Source of the DNA: Prinia subflava
Taxonomy: Eukaryota; Chordata; Aves; Passeriformes; Cisticolidae
Assembly (NCBI RefSeq): GCF_021018805.1
Contig: NC_086247.1
Location: forward strand, 141,418,102-141,482,101
Length of the DNA stretch: 64,000 bases
Direction: 5' to 3'
The notes beneath the pieces are model-generated. The model did not search any database. It saw only the letters and a list, made by a program, of their open reading frames with translations, and was not told the DNA's origin. The position numbers and the translations under genes are program-made. This document shows, piece by piece, positions 39,001 to 52,000 of the stretch (within the stretch, counting starts at the first letter, position 1; each line of letters begins with the position of its first letter).

Positions 39001-41920
39001 GTTTGTACTCTAAGTCTCATTTTCATCACCTCACATTTTCTTTAACTTTCTTTGGTTATGTAATCTTACAGGCCATATGTCTTAGTTACAAAAAAACCTC
39101 ACATTGTTACCTTTTCTTCATGATTTTGCCAACCCTGATTATTCAAAATTCACTTTTTTTTTCTCCTAAGTAATGTTATGTGTTCTTGCATATATGTGTA
39201 GTGAAAAGCACAAAAAGTTTCTGCAGGACTAAAAGACATATCAGGGTGTTCAGGATAATGAGGCTGATTCAGTAAGACTAGACCTTCAAGCTACATTTTC
39301 CATTCACATTCTCCTTAAAACTACAATGACACATGCATGAATGAACAGCAATGAAGTGGTTAATTCACTAGGAAAAGAAAGAACAGCTGTGGGCACCTTA
39401 TGAAAAACTATGTTTGACCTGTCCATCATGAAGACATTTGTTCTTTAGTGCTGCAGGTGGCAGAGTTACTAAGAAAATCAACTTAATTCAACACAATCTT
39501 TGGAATGACTTGTTTTCCTGGTAGTTTTCTGAACAGTGCACCTCTCTGTCAAGTCATGATCGTTGCTGCAATACTTAAAGATCGTGACTGGGAACCAAAA
39601 GATCATTGCAAAGAGCATTGTGAAGCAGACATTATGCTCAGCATCTTTTAGCATATGCAAATACAAACCACAATGTAAGATTAGGACACAAGTGAAAGAA
39701 GCATTTCACCATTATAGAAAGCAGTACCAATAAACACACCGTTGTTACTGGTTCTAAGCTAGTACCATACTTTCTAATAACTAAATCTACTAAAAAGCTT
39801 CTTGCTGACATGTACTTTCTAGAAGTTGAAAAGTTGCCTACAGATTTAATTTTCTTTATCTTGTATTTCACTGAAAATTAGGTCATTCTTGCTATATTTA
39901 AACAGTTAATCTACAGGTCCTCAAGCAGAATTCCTATGAAAATCAGTGATAGTCTACCAGAAAATAAGATGGTCAGTTAAATAGTGTGGGAAATAAAGCT
40001 ACCACAGCTTTAACTCCCAAAAGTTATCTATTGCTTTGGAAAATGTATGTTTGAGGAACTTATGTGTTTCAGACATGAAAAGAGAACATTGTAATTTCCC
40101 TTGGCCATGAGGCAGGTAGCAGAGTATAATATGTTCCTTAGAAATGGCTCCAAAAGACAGCAGTGACAGCTGGTAAATCTTTTATTATTCTTTTGCTGCT
40201 TATGGCTGACTATCATTCTCTTTTCTTAATCTGCACAACTAAGAAAAGACTCACTCGCAGTGGAAGCAGGAAGAGGCAGAATATACAATATCTCCATTGG
40301 AATAAGAGGCCAGGACATAGGTTGTGTAGGCTCCTGAATCCTGATCTTTTAGACCAATGACTGCTGTTACAGATCTGATCTCTTCAGGAACTCCCAAAAA
40401 GGGTCCAGGCAGCCCTGTGTGAGTTACCACTGCAGGGTGGCCTTAGTGGATCTGGTCATGAACAGAGGAAGTGTTGAGTCAGCTGAAAATGATGCCAAGC
40501 TGTGACATTTTGTATGGTAGTTGTACTTTCTTGCCTCTCACACATCAGAATTTCGTGAGTTATATTTTGTATGAAAACAATGAGCAGATAAAAAAATTCA
40601 ATTCGTTTGAATACTTTGCCTTGACCAGTTTTGGATGGAACAAACACAAAAAAATAATCCTATTTGAAATGGAAATTAATTTAGTGCTCCTTACTCCATT
40701 AAATAACCATGCCAAGTGAAATATTTTTAGTAGTCCAGGGCTATCCAGCTGGTATACTTATCCTGAAATATCTAGAGAAACATAAAAAGTATGTTTTGAG
40801 CCAGATGAATACAGTTCAGTTGTTGCTTTGTTTATTATTTTAACACCCAAGGGAAAATCCAGAAAATAATCTGTTATTAAAATGCAAAAGATGCCTGTCC
40901 TAAAAAAAGTATCATATAAATTGACCTGACAGAAATAACCCTTAAACTTATGTCATGATGTAATTTTAAGAAGTCTCATTTTTTCCTAGGTATAGCACAC
41001 TAGATATTATGTCTGTCCCCTAGTAATTAGAACTTTTAAATTTCATTTAAAGAAATGAATTTGCATTTTGTGACTTTCTAAGACAATATTTTTATTTTGC
41101 TGCTACTTCTGGGGTTTGTCTCTTGGCATTAAATTATGTTTGTGCATCTTTTGGAACTGAAACTCTGAAAGGAAAACAGAATAAAACAGCATAAAGTGGG
41201 ACTCATTGTGTACTGTAGTTGCTGACATAGATTCAAAGAAAAAATATGCTTAAAGCTTGGAAATTATTTCAATTTCATTGTGGTCATATGCACAGCACTG
41301 ATAATGATGGGGTTAAAATAGAAAAAAGTAGATGCAGATAATGGGGGAAATGTGCTGCTTTCACACAGGTGATAATGAAATTCTTTAGACCTCTGCAGGT
41401 GTAATTTAGTCAATTAGAGCACAAACTGAACAATTTCCTAATTGTAAAAGCAAATAACTAACATTACGTCTGTCCCCTGAGCCATCAGTTGAAGAAAGAA
41501 ACATATAATTATCAGCTCATCAACCTAAGGGCAATTTACTCGAGCCTAGAATAAACAGGTTGTAATTCTCTGTATTCTAATAGTGACCAAGTTAAAAATA
41601 ACTTCTTTTGTGTGTGTAATGGGCAGTCATTTGTAAATAACAGTCCTGGATTACCTTACTTTTTTCAAATGGAGACACAAACAAATTGCTTAGAATCTAA
41701 GTAAGTGAGGATGTTAAAACACTGTGAGAAGAGCTTTTCTTTTCAACTACAGATGTTAACCACAGGTGAACAGACATCTTATGAAAATCTGATCTGCTAT
41801 CTATCAGGTTTAAAGATACAAAAAGGAGCATTATCAGATACCTTTTTTTTTTTCCTCTCAAGATACCTGCTTAATACTTTTTACTTTAATATTTTCTACA
41901 TAAGCGGGAAGAGTCTTTAA
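36097..41920. other. AT-rich noncoding stretch
   Basis: No gene or repeat family recognised. Contains a long T run at about 37616-37632 and a 12-bp tandem (AATTACTTACC-type) at about 36362-36385. Confidence 0.5.
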
Positions 41921-41938
41921 CACACACACACACATATA

Positions 41939-41969
<31 letters not shown>

Positions 41970-41970
41970 G
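41921..41970 (+). repeat. Compound (CA)n(TA)n microsatellite
   Basis: (CA)7 passes into TATATGTATATGTG and then about (TA)10. The middle contains CACATA and TATGTG arms, able to pair as a small hairpin. Confidence 0.92.
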
Positions 41971-42992
41971 AATTTATTTAGTCTCCAGGACCTCTGGTAT
42001 AACCAGATATCCATTTATTAAGTCTATTGGTTGTGTTTCATAGAGGTCACAGCTCTGTGAACATATAATGGTGTATACCTTTCCTGAATATACCTCAACT
42101 ATGTCAGTTATAACTGAGTGTTGAGATTCTCTTGTCATAGTATTGTTTACAATAACAGATGCAATACAATACAAACTAAGATCTGTCATATAATCTAAAA
42201 AGTAGGGGGTTTTTCTTACCTTATGGTAAATACCTATTGTGCAGAGTCCTTTGCCATCCAGTCATATTTCATTTCTGGGGGCAGAAATTAAGCCTCTGTC
42301 AGCTGCTTTATATTACACCAAGGACAGAGATTTCAAGCTGCAATGAATGCATGATGCCTATGAGAAACTTCTAAAACTATCTGTTCAACTCTTATAAAGC
42401 CTGTTAAATCAAGAATACCCATGGCTTCAGGATTTTATAGGTTGCAAACATCATGGTCCAGCGTTCAGCCATGAGTACCAAGGTCATCAGGTTGCACTGC
42501 AGAAATTCCTTTTCTTCACTCCCTGTGCCAGGGCCATCTCCTTCAGCTGGGTGATGCAGAGAAGTATGTTTGCACAGTAGTGCAAAAAAACCATGATGGG
42601 TGGAGAATTCCAGATAGATGTTCATTATATTTTCTTCATTTATTTTTATGCTATTTAAGGAGTTGATAATGGGCATGCTTTAGACTTAGAGCCCCAATAA
42701 TTTCTCAGTTATTTTCATGCAGTCTGACGTATATCAGTAACAGTAATAACCAGAGGATTCCTAAAATAAAAGGAAGAGACGATAAAAGGGTGAAAGGCCT
42801 CTACTTTTTCCCAATACTAGTGAAAAATGGTACATGCTGCCATATCCTGTAATACTTCAATATACCTCAAATCAAATCAGAACTAAGCCGAAGTCTGAGC
42901 ATGATTAATCCTTATTTCTTCCTGGAACACTGTGCTTACAAGTCTCCAAGCATCTTGTCATTTAACAAAGAGAGAAATTGAGAGTGGGGTTT
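41971..42992. other. AT-rich noncoding stretch, nothing recognised
   Basis: No gene or repeat family recognised. Confidence 0.5.
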
Positions 42993-43295
42993 CATAGACT
43001 CATAGAAGCATTGAGCTTGGAAAAGACCTCCAAGATCATCAAACCCAGCATTCGACCAAATACCACCTTGCCAAGCAGACCTTAACCCAATGACAGGGCC
43101 AGTCACCTCTTGAACACTTCCAGGGAGGGTGACTCAGCCACCTTCTGGGGAACCCATCCCATTGCTTAACCACCCATTTAGTGAAATGACTCTACCTGAT
43201 GTCCAACCTGAACCTTCCTTGGCCCAGCTTTAGGTTATTTCCTCTTATCCTGCCACAGGTTGCCTGGGAGGAGAGGCTGACCCCCACCTTGTTTG
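42993..43295 (-). mobile_element. CR1 LINE 3'-end fragment
   Basis: On the plus strand it begins with the complement of the CR1 tail (CATAGACTCATAGAAGCA), followed by AAGACCTCCAAGATCATC, CTTGAACACTTCCAGGGA and TTCCTCTTATCCTGCCAC, ending at CTGACCCCCACC. This order is that of a minus-strand CR1 3' region of another subtype than the copy at 3221. About 300 bp, 5'-truncated, moderately diverged, no coding capacity. Confidence 0.92.
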
Positions 43296-45461
43296 CAGGC
43301 ATCAGAATTCAGGCACCTGTATGTCAGCCAGGTGTATGAGAGATCTAGTAAGGTATACAACAAGGTGTCTAAGCTCCTGTTACTACCAGTGGAGCTCTAG
43401 TCAATACAGCCACTGGGCTGGTAGAGTTATTCAGATCACCCTGAAAGAGAAACCCATGCTGGCCTAGACGTAACTTCCTATCTATTGTACAAATCCACTC
43501 TGACAATTTACTAAACAATATGAAAACTACCTGAATCTTAAGCACAAGTGGATCTTGAAGCCCAAATGCCTTGCAAAATATGGGAACAGCTGCATGTTGC
43601 ATATGTTGAATGATGATGGTGAGTTTTTAATTCACCTAGTTCTTTACTAGGATTTTGAAATGGCACACTAATGAAATGAATGAAAGCACAGGTTAGCTGA
43701 ATGGCACACAGCTTCATTTACACTTCAGTTCTCCTAAAGATATTTTAACTACCTACTCACATTAAGTAACTAATTGCAATTCCCAATCTACCTCATTGGC
43801 AATTCATTTGAAATGCAAGTTGGTAGTGCATGCTTTACTATTCACTAGAAAACAAGGAAGCATTAATCTTGCTTTATTTGTACCTGTGAGATCTCATGCC
43901 AACATTTTCAAGTGTAAAAACTTGTGGCATATAAATTAAGCTTAGCAGAAATAAAAAGCCACCATTTGATGGAAATTTGACGTTTCCTATACATGCTGGT
44001 CCCCAGGCAGTTTGTATAATTTCTTTGTCTCAGTGCATTAAGTAACTGTATTTTCAACCTGAGGTTTCAGATGAATGCTTAAAATACAGACTGTTAAGGA
44101 TGTTGATTTTAAATGGCTAAATGTTGAAAAATTATGTTGTCAGATTTACTACCATTCTGCTGCCAGCTGTTCTTAAGCTGAACACGAGAAAGTTGCTTAA
44201 GCAGAGGAAGAAAAGAAGGGGTGGGGAGGAATTTAGTGTCATTAGGGTTCTGTATGTTTTTTGAAATCAAAAAGTTGCATATTTTTATTTCCTGACCACC
44301 ATGAAGACAGGAGTTAAAAAAAATAATATGTTAAATTCTTCCTTTAAGCTTCACATGAATTCACAGAGCGGGTATTTAAATAGACTTATTAAACTCTTCA
44401 GTGGCACAAAATACAGGAACACTAACTCACCTTTATTTTAACTCTATTAGTATTCTTCATGGCACTAATTAATTCGGTCACATTGATTTTCCCATAGTTG
44501 TTCTGCTCTTTCCTCACCTGTGGCAGTAAAGATGTGTTCTTTATCCAAAAATAATGCTGAAATTTTTGCACGTTTAATATTTCACACAAGTTCATGACAG
44601 TAACTGCTGAATTAGAGATATTTATTTTACACAGGACAGAGAAATAAAGACCTAAGAATAAAAACCTTCTGGATTTTTTACCTTTTCTTTTTGCTTTTAT
44701 AATCACTGCTCTAGTGTCATAATAAATTAACAATAGGCAGAAAAAAGCTGTGTAGAAAAACACTTTCTCCCAGTTACAGTAATTAATACACTGGAAATGC
44801 AAAGCAATGCAATAACTAACAAGTCTTGCCTAGCATCTAGGCTAAGTATTTTATTTAGGCTCAGTTTCTTTGGTGTGTGACCTACATGGGCAATACAGAC
44901 TAGTCTTGTATTTTGAATAGTTAAGAACTCAAGAAGTTGAATAGTGACCTATCCACCACTACTTTCAACTTTTTTTTCTATTTCTTTTATTTAATACATT
45001 TTTGAAAATTTTGCTTGCATACAATTATCCAAGGAAACAGGAATCCTTGAGTCTTATGAATCTTCCTCCGAAGTGTCTACTAAAAGCTGTTTTTCCCAAA
45101 TATAGCTTTTTAGGAAGTCCTTGATTGTTCTATCACTTTTCATTCCCTTGGCTTATTCTTCAAATTTCTTTCTTTATCTAGACTAGCCTAGATCCAATCT
45201 CTAGCCTAGATCAAAAACATGATAATTTATCCATTTTGACAGTGATACTGTGACAATGTATACCTTCTAATCTGTGAGCATGAGAACATTCAGACTCTTA
45301 AAAAATGAACTTCAGAAAGCTCAATGGAACAATGCCAGTAAAGATTTGTAATGTTGCCAGTGTATGTTGCCAAGAAATTGAATTTTGCTGTGAGGTTTTG
45401 AACATGTTCTACTGGTCATCGGACTTACCAGCAGAGCTTGTGCTTGTCTGACAAGTTACTG
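43296..45461. other. AT-rich noncoding stretch, nothing recognised
   Basis: A 126-codon minus-strand frame at 44422-44802 is Lys/Asn/Phe-rich without known motif and is treated as chance in AT-rich DNA. Confidence 0.5.
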
Positions 45462-45945
45462 AACTATTGATTGGCCTCCAGCTGGACTTTGTACCACTGA
45501 TCACAGCCCTTTCAGCCCAGCACTCCAAACAGTTTTCAACCCATCCCACCACCCCCATATCCAGCCCACAGTTCATCACCTTTTCAATGAAAATGTTGTG
45601 CCAGAGAGTGCTGAAAACTGAAATCCCTATCAAAGTTAAGGCAAACAACATCCACTGCTCTACATGGATCTACCAAGCTAGCAATTTTGTCACCAAGGGC
45701 TATTATATTGATCAGGCATCATTTCCAGTTTCTGAATCTGTGTTAATTGTTTCAAGTAATCCTCATGCCCTTAATAAATTTGGAAATGGTTTTCAAAGCT
45801 ATTTGTTCCATCCCCTTCCCTGGGACAGAGGTGAAGCTAATCAGCCTATAGTTCTCTAGATTCTTCTTCTTGCCCTCCCTGCAGTTGAGTGACCTTTCTT
45901 TGTTCCAGTCCTTAGGAAAGTCCCCAGACCACTGTGACCATGCAA
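45462..45945 (-). pseudogene. CR1 LINE ORF2 (reverse-transcriptase region) remnant
   Basis: On the plus strand the segment carries, in order, GGCCTCCAGCTGGACTTTG, ACTGATCACAGCCCTTTCA, AACAACATCCACTGCTCT, GGAAATGGTTTTC, CCCTGGGACAGAGGTGAAG and GTTCCAGTCCTTAGGAAAG. These match the antisense of the CR1 ORF2 region encoding the reverse transcriptase palm/thumb. The minus-strand frame is broken by indels and stops, so no intact protein is possible. It lacks the CR1 3' end on its downstream (left) side, unlike ordinary CR1 copies, which keep the 3' end and lose the 5' end. A later deletion, or recombination with a neighbour, is inferred. Confidence 0.88.
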
Positions 45946-45950
45946 ATGTA

Positions 45951-46190
45951 ATTCACAGAACCACGAATGGGTAAGATTTGAAGGGACGACAGTGGATTGT
46001 CTGGCCCAACCTCACTGCTGAGGCAGGGTCATCCTAGAGAACATGATACAAATTTTATACCAGGAGGCCCTTGAATATCTCCAGTGAGGGAGATTCCTCA
46101 CCTTCTCTGGGCAGCCTTTCCAGTGCCATCAATCAAACAGTAAATAAGCTCTTCCTCATATTCAGATGAAACTTCCTGGGCATCAATTTC
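45951..46190 (-). mobile_element. CR1 LINE 3'-end fragment, separate insertion
   Basis: On the plus strand: TTCACAGAACCACGAATGGG (tail complement), then GGCCCAACCTCACTGCTGA, GGAGGCCCTTGAATATCT, CTCTGGGCAGCC and TTCAGATGAAACTTCCTGG. This is the 3' region of a CR1 subtype distinct from the 42993 copy. In minus-strand reading it ends just before the reverse-transcriptase remnant at 45945 begins, so the two cannot be one collinear element. Right boundary is approximate. Confidence 0.88.
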
Positions 46191-48121
46191 TGCCTGTAAA
46201 TTGAGAAGGGTAACTCAGTGGCATTGTTCAACTCCTCATGGGCTTGTGTACGTCCAGTCAAGTTTTGCTCATTGTTCAGACTTCCAAGAATACACCAAAT
46301 CATTCTACAAAACCAGCTTGGCTGATCACAGTATTTTGAGTTCCATGCCTTTTTCCATTGTTTAAAATTGTATTTGATCTTAAATATTTTCTGTTTTGGC
46401 AACACATGTGTATTGTATGTGTCTTGTTATGAGCTCCAAAGATGAAGTCCATTAATTAGAACTAATTGTTTTGCATTAGAACTAGCTGTATTTCAGTAGG
46501 TATCACAAATAGCTAAGAACCTGAGCTCTGCATCAGCATTCGTTAATAAAATCAGGTTATTTAATATCAACCCATATTTTATTTCATGGTCATTTTCACA
46601 TACAAAACTAGGTTATTATTGCTATTATTAACTGTGACAGAACATAAAGAATGTTAGAAATTCTGAGTTTGCAGATGCTAAGAGGAGCACCAGCATCATA
46701 AATCATCAATATTATGCCAAAACTCACAGCCAAGCTAACTCTTCAGACAAGTAACAACCAAGGGACCACCAAATATGTAATCACAATAGAAGCTTGCAGA
46801 TTCAGATATTCAGACTGCACAGGTAATAGAGAGCTCTGGTTAGTATGTGGTTCTAAGTGAACACATTTCCTGGAATTTCTGGGAAAAGGACATTGGTTCC
46901 AGGTAATTTTTAAAACTTAATATGAAAAGACAGCTTTTCCTTCCTAGTAAGCCAAATCATACATTTAATATCATAGGAGATCTTCTACTGTTTCTTTTTT
47001 AAAAATATTCCTTTTAAGTTTTCTGGTGGCTGGGAGGAATCATCCTTAGGATTAAAATTTTTTTATCAATCTCCTTTACTGCTGATGAGAAATGTCTTTG
47101 ATTAAAGGAACACCTTTGCTCCTCACTGCTCCATTATGTTTGCACAATTATTACCTCTGGTTTGAGAAATGATGCCTTTTTGCACCATGGTTTGTAATTT
47201 AGGATGTCTAATCCTGTCACTGCTAAAATGAATCAAATTCTGCTGAGTGAATCACTAGGATTATTTTTGATTTGAATAAATCTTGACAGTTACTGGTTTG
47301 CACGTCTAATCTGATTCATTGGCTCTACTCTTGTTGCACATGCTCAATTAGAAACAAAGAAAGAAACAAATCATTGAAGTTCACCTTTTAATATGTGGAA
47401 TATTCCTTCAAAACAGTCATAAGCCTTAATGTAGTATTTTTCTAGAGCTATGGTAGACCTTGAACTTAGTGCCTTTTAAAAATAACTCTGATAAAAATAT
47501 TTTTGTTAAAAATAACAAAAGCAAAACACTAGAAAATAGAGCCCCCCTCAAAACCAGGATTACTTTTATGTGCATAGTCCCTTGACAAAAGTTGATCACA
47601 CTGGCAATGGGAGCGTGCTCTTGACATGATCAATTTGATTATGATAACCTCAAGACTCACAGGAGATGTTTGTAAATTGTGAGGCTTCAGGATCAGGTGA
47701 TAAACTCAGTTGTTATAAAATGCTGGAAACCCCTGAAAGCCTTTCAACTTTCTTGGTCTTCTCTATCAATGAACATTATATATAGGTAGATATTATTAAT
47801 ATTTTTCCTGTTTTCTGACTTGAATACTCTGACTTTCTTGAGGAATATTTGTAGGAAATCTAGCAGGATGGTATTTTATGGCAGCAAACAGAACAAAATA
47901 ATGTAATAATATTAGAGTAAGTAAATAAAATTATCAGTATGCAGAAGTATGGATTTTTACTCTTATTGATTAATGTACTACCCTGGGAAACGGATTTATT
48001 GATTAGTGGGACTGTAAATGTGAAATCTCACTGTTTTAACTAAGTAAGGAAGCAAGGGACACAGAAAATTAAAATGCATAAAGAAGGCCGTGGATATATT
48101 TTATATTCATTCATCGTTTTC
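46191..48121. other. AT-rich noncoding stretch
   Basis: No gene recognised. 47070-47345 is low-repeat sequence with CAATTAG and ATTATT cores, a possible conserved noncoding element but unsupported. Confidence 0.45.
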
Positions 48122-48653
48122 TGACGGCAGAATACGGCACGGGCTGTGCAGTGTTAATGCAAAGATGTTTATTAGTTTAAAGCACTAATATTTATACTTT
48201 TCAAAGCTGTGATGAGATGCTGCACTTAATGCCTATTGGTCACAGGTTAGTGTGCTTGCCAGGCGAGCTGAGGGTGCTGTGGTTATGCTGCACACATGAG
48301 CAGGGTGTGGTGTTTCATGTTCCTGGACGCGGCTCACGCTGCCTGATCAGCTTCAAGGCTGCTGCTGCACGAGCTTTGGCCAGCCAGCCGTGCTGCTCGT
48401 GTCCTTTAGCTCATTCTGCCCACAGCAATTTCCCATGCCTAATCACAGCCCAACAATCCAAGTGACAAGAAGGCAAAACACTGATGAATGTGAGTAAAAG
48501 GACAGGTATGTAAATTTAATCTGTGCAGGCTTACGGTGGAGGATCACAAATCCCCTCTTGGAGTGGTTCATCACTCTCACTCGTATCAATAAACCAATAG
48601 CTGTGTTAGGTCAAATTAAGAGTCCACTTGAACAATTATTTCCGTCTCCGACA
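48122..48653 (-). mobile_element. Probable solo LTR of an endogenous retrovirus
   Basis: Read on the minus strand this about 532-bp unit starts TGTCGGAGACGG and ends GTATTCTGCCGTCA, giving TG...CA termini that are short imperfect inverted repeats (TGTCGG / TGACGG). Promoter signals sit in order: CCAAT (complement of 48235-48239), TATAAATA (complement of 48189-48196) about 40 bp on, AATAAA (complement of 48168-48173) about 20 bp later, then about 46 bp to the end. This compact U3-R-U5 layout is like that of alpharetroviral LTRs. It is CpG- and GC-richer than its surroundings. No primer-binding site, polypurine tract or viral gene adjoins it, so it appears solo. A clear target-site duplication was not found. 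A plus-strand AATAAA near 48587 allows the opposite orientation, less likely. Family not assigned. Confidence 0.65.
48189..48239 (-). promoter_or_regulatory. CCAAT and TATA boxes of the LTR
   Basis: On the minus strand CCAAT at 48239-48235 precedes TATAAATA at 48196-48189. Spacing is normal for an RNA polymerase II core promoter. Activity is unknown. Confidence 0.55.
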
Positions 48654-49031
48654 TTGACCAGCAGAAGAGGGATTTAAAGCAGGAATAAATTCAGCTAAGT
48701 GGTGCCCAAGGCACATGAGGCTGATACACAGGGACTGAGCCTTCCCTGAGTGGATGGGAAACTCCATCTGCGGATGGATCTTAGTGGTTTGGGATTGAAA
48801 GGCAAGAAGTACGTCTGGGGAAAGTTGGACAGAAATTTGGGACATGGTGGGGAATTCTGGCAACTGTGGGAATGCTTTTGGCTCCCTGGTCCTAGCCCAC
48901 CTCCATAGCTGGCCAACACTCTCAGTTTCCCAGACACCTTCAGGGAGTCTTGAATGTTGCCCGTGGTGTGTCCACTGCTGGCTGTGCCCTACCTGAGGAA
49001 TAGGATACCCTCTGTTTCCTTGCTTTTTCAT
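48654..49031. other. Moderately GC-rich segment next to the LTR, unrecognised
   Basis: Bases about 48690-49000 are visibly GC-richer than the flanks, with GGGAATTCTGG/GGGACATGG-type motifs often seen in bird interspersed repeats. A 131-codon minus-strand frame (48636-49031) crosses into the LTR end and shows no known domain. It may be an older transposable-element remnant, or the sequence the LTR inserted beside. Confidence 0.35.
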
Positions 49032-52000
49032 TTTGTCCTTTGATTATTCCCTTTTTTCCATGCATAGTCATCAATAATGGCTTATTTTTTATGTGAAATA
49101 GTTGATTTTTTACCCTTTGATGATCTTTCTGTTTTGGAAGTGGATGGGAGAGGCATCTATTATTTCAATGAATGAAATGGCAGCTTGTTCTTGCTAGAAA
49201 TAGATGTGATATTTTCACATGGGTGTGATGTATATGAAAGCATTTTTTTTTTCTGACTATAGCTTGTTTCACTACTGTACAGGTCACAGAATCTTGATTT
49301 TTTTCAACAGGGTTGTGTTCAGGGTGGGATTGTGATGGCAAATGAATGTCAGCAGTTTAAGCAGTTTTGAAACGATACAAGCTTACAAAAGTATGAAGTG
49401 AAATTTGTGTTGTCACTTGAGAAACATTTCCAAATCATCAAAATAAAAAACCCCTCATATTTCAGAAGTTTTACTCTTTTTTCTTAAAAACAAAAAAACC
49501 CAATAGCAAAATATTAATACTAATATTCATTTATCTATTTTATTTCATGAAACTCCCAAGCAGAATTATCCAAAATATTAAAATAGAACTACTTAAATAT
49601 CAGTCTATAATGTGATGGTTCTGCTTTGAAAGTGTTTGATTCCTTTACAGTACCAAGATTTGAGAAGGGTTATTATTATCCTAGCTAGATTAGAAAAGAC
49701 AGCCTATAAGGGCACTCGATATAACTTTTTTAAGGTCCAAACAATATTTTTAAAATCAGTGTTAGCATATCAAGAGGAAGTCTGATATATATTTCTGAAC
49801 TTCTGTAGGTAGTGATTTTGACTCAGGATGCAAAAATAGTACTTATAAAAAGCAAAGGAAGAATGTGAAGCTTAGAATATCAGTTCTAAAATTCCACACA
49901 GAAAAAAAAAATTTAAAAAGAATTAAACTGAAAACAGTTAAGTCCAGAAATCTTTAAATTTGGATCCGTTCTTTGAAAGTAAGCATTATCATTCATTTTC
50001 TTTCTGTCTTAATTTCCCAGAAAATGGATTTTAGTCTTGAAGACACACATTAGAAAAACTTCTATAATCTGGGGTGACTGAAACCTGAATGATGCCTCTA
50101 CATCTATGTCCAAGTTACCCACATAGCATCTCCATGTAAATGTGGTTGGGTGAAAACTACCATAAAATTACTTCAATTTGGCCTCACTGATCCATTTATT
50201 CCCTCTGATATTAAATAGCATGATCAGTGCCTATGTCACCCATATTTATATTTCTCTAAGCAGAGATTCTCAGATTTGCTTAAACTGGAATTAACTCTAT
50301 GCTGATCTAACTTTACCCCCTTAATAAAAGTGCTAGCCGTAATCTACAATTATGAAGTGGAATTAAACTGTAAAGACAGGTCTCAGTCAGCTTTAGGTCC
50401 ATGTCAGCCATTTATGGCTGGTGGCAGAGGTACAGCTGATTTTATCTCCCTCTTTTTCTCATGGATTTTTTCACCTACATTTCTCTGTCAACAAAAGCCA
50501 CACCAAATTTTATAGAGTCTGAAATGACTGTAAGGAGACCTCAGTTAACTATAGGTAGAGGTATCTATACAGGGAATTTATAGGATGCAGTATAATGGAA
50601 AAAGTTGGGAAACATATGATCCAAGCTTTCCAGGGGGCCTGTGGAGATGCAAAACTCTGATTCTCATAAATTTATCACTATAAAATCATTCCATATTGTT
50701 TATATTTTAAGTTAAATGTCTGGGATACTTTTTATTCAATGCATGCATTGTCCTTCTCTGTAACACTGGCAGTGATACTTCCCACTTCAATAAATGCTAT
50801 AAATGGAAGCTGCTTCCTGAAAAGAAGCTGCACCAGGGGACTTTATGCCCTAAATTTTGAACAAAAAGAAGTGAAACAAATGCTTTTTACCCTGAAAATG
50901 TTGCTTCTTACTGTAATTTCTCAGCACATGATTACAAATATAATTAATTTTCCAAGGGATCACAGGATAAATCAAAGAACTGATTAAACCATATTGTTTG
51001 TTACATGAAAATCCTATTGAGAGAAAATCAGATGTTGAAGACAAAAAGTAATTTTGGGTCACACTGTTTATTTTCAGTTACTTTCTCTTACCAGTTCAAA
51101 AGGAGATTTGAGTTGCTTATTCAGCCCTCTTAATAAGCTATCACTCTGATTTTCAATAGGAGCAAACAGATCTTCTTAAAGAAAACTTTCTGAAAGTCAG
51201 AAACAAGCACAGAACACCCAGAGGCAAGAGGTCTGTAGAATCTTTAAAAAGTAGCTGGAGGCAAGAACTAAAGCTCTGGGATCTGATAACCAAAATCTCT
51301 AGCCTGACAAATAAATGTTCAGGGGATAGACATGTACTCCACAAAAACAACCAAACCTCAGGCTGAACCCTCCCACACAAGCCCCCAAATTGAATTAATT
51401 CTATATTGTTATTATTATTAATTCCTTGTAATATGATCCAGACACTCCAATTTGTATGAAAACATTGGAGAAAGGGTTTTTTTTTTTTTTTTGTGCTAGT
51501 GAACTGGATCTTCACTGTCTTTTCAATGCTTCCCTCAAATGGTGGTGCATTTACAAGTCTGATTCAGACTGTGATTTTCCTGAACTGAATAATATGACAA
51601 AGGTAAATTGCTTGAACATGAATTTGCTGCTTCTTCTACAAAACTCCTGAATTCATTTGTGATCAAAATACCTTATTGGCCATTCTTATAACAGGGATTT
51701 AGAGAGTTTGAAGGGGTAACAATATCATTAGGAAAGTCATAGGAAAAAGGAAAACAAGATTAAACATCTGGTTAACACCTTTTGGTGATGCCTGATGAGA
51801 TGAATGGCCAGTGCTTCAGCCTTGCTGCTGGAAATACTCAGGAAAAGGCTGACAGACACTTGGAGGCAAAGCTGGCAAAACAATTGCAGCAGCTACCTCT
51901 GCCCTATATTTTGCCTTCCCCTTTGCCTTTGTAAAAGTTTCCCAGGAATCTTCAGATCTGGACCATCTTCCTGTTGCCTTTGTCAGTGCTCGGGGCTGGC

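Noticed and set aside
45467..45859. 130-codon plus-strand frame
   Set aside because: It is the antisense of a CR1 reverse-transcriptase remnant and not an independent gene.
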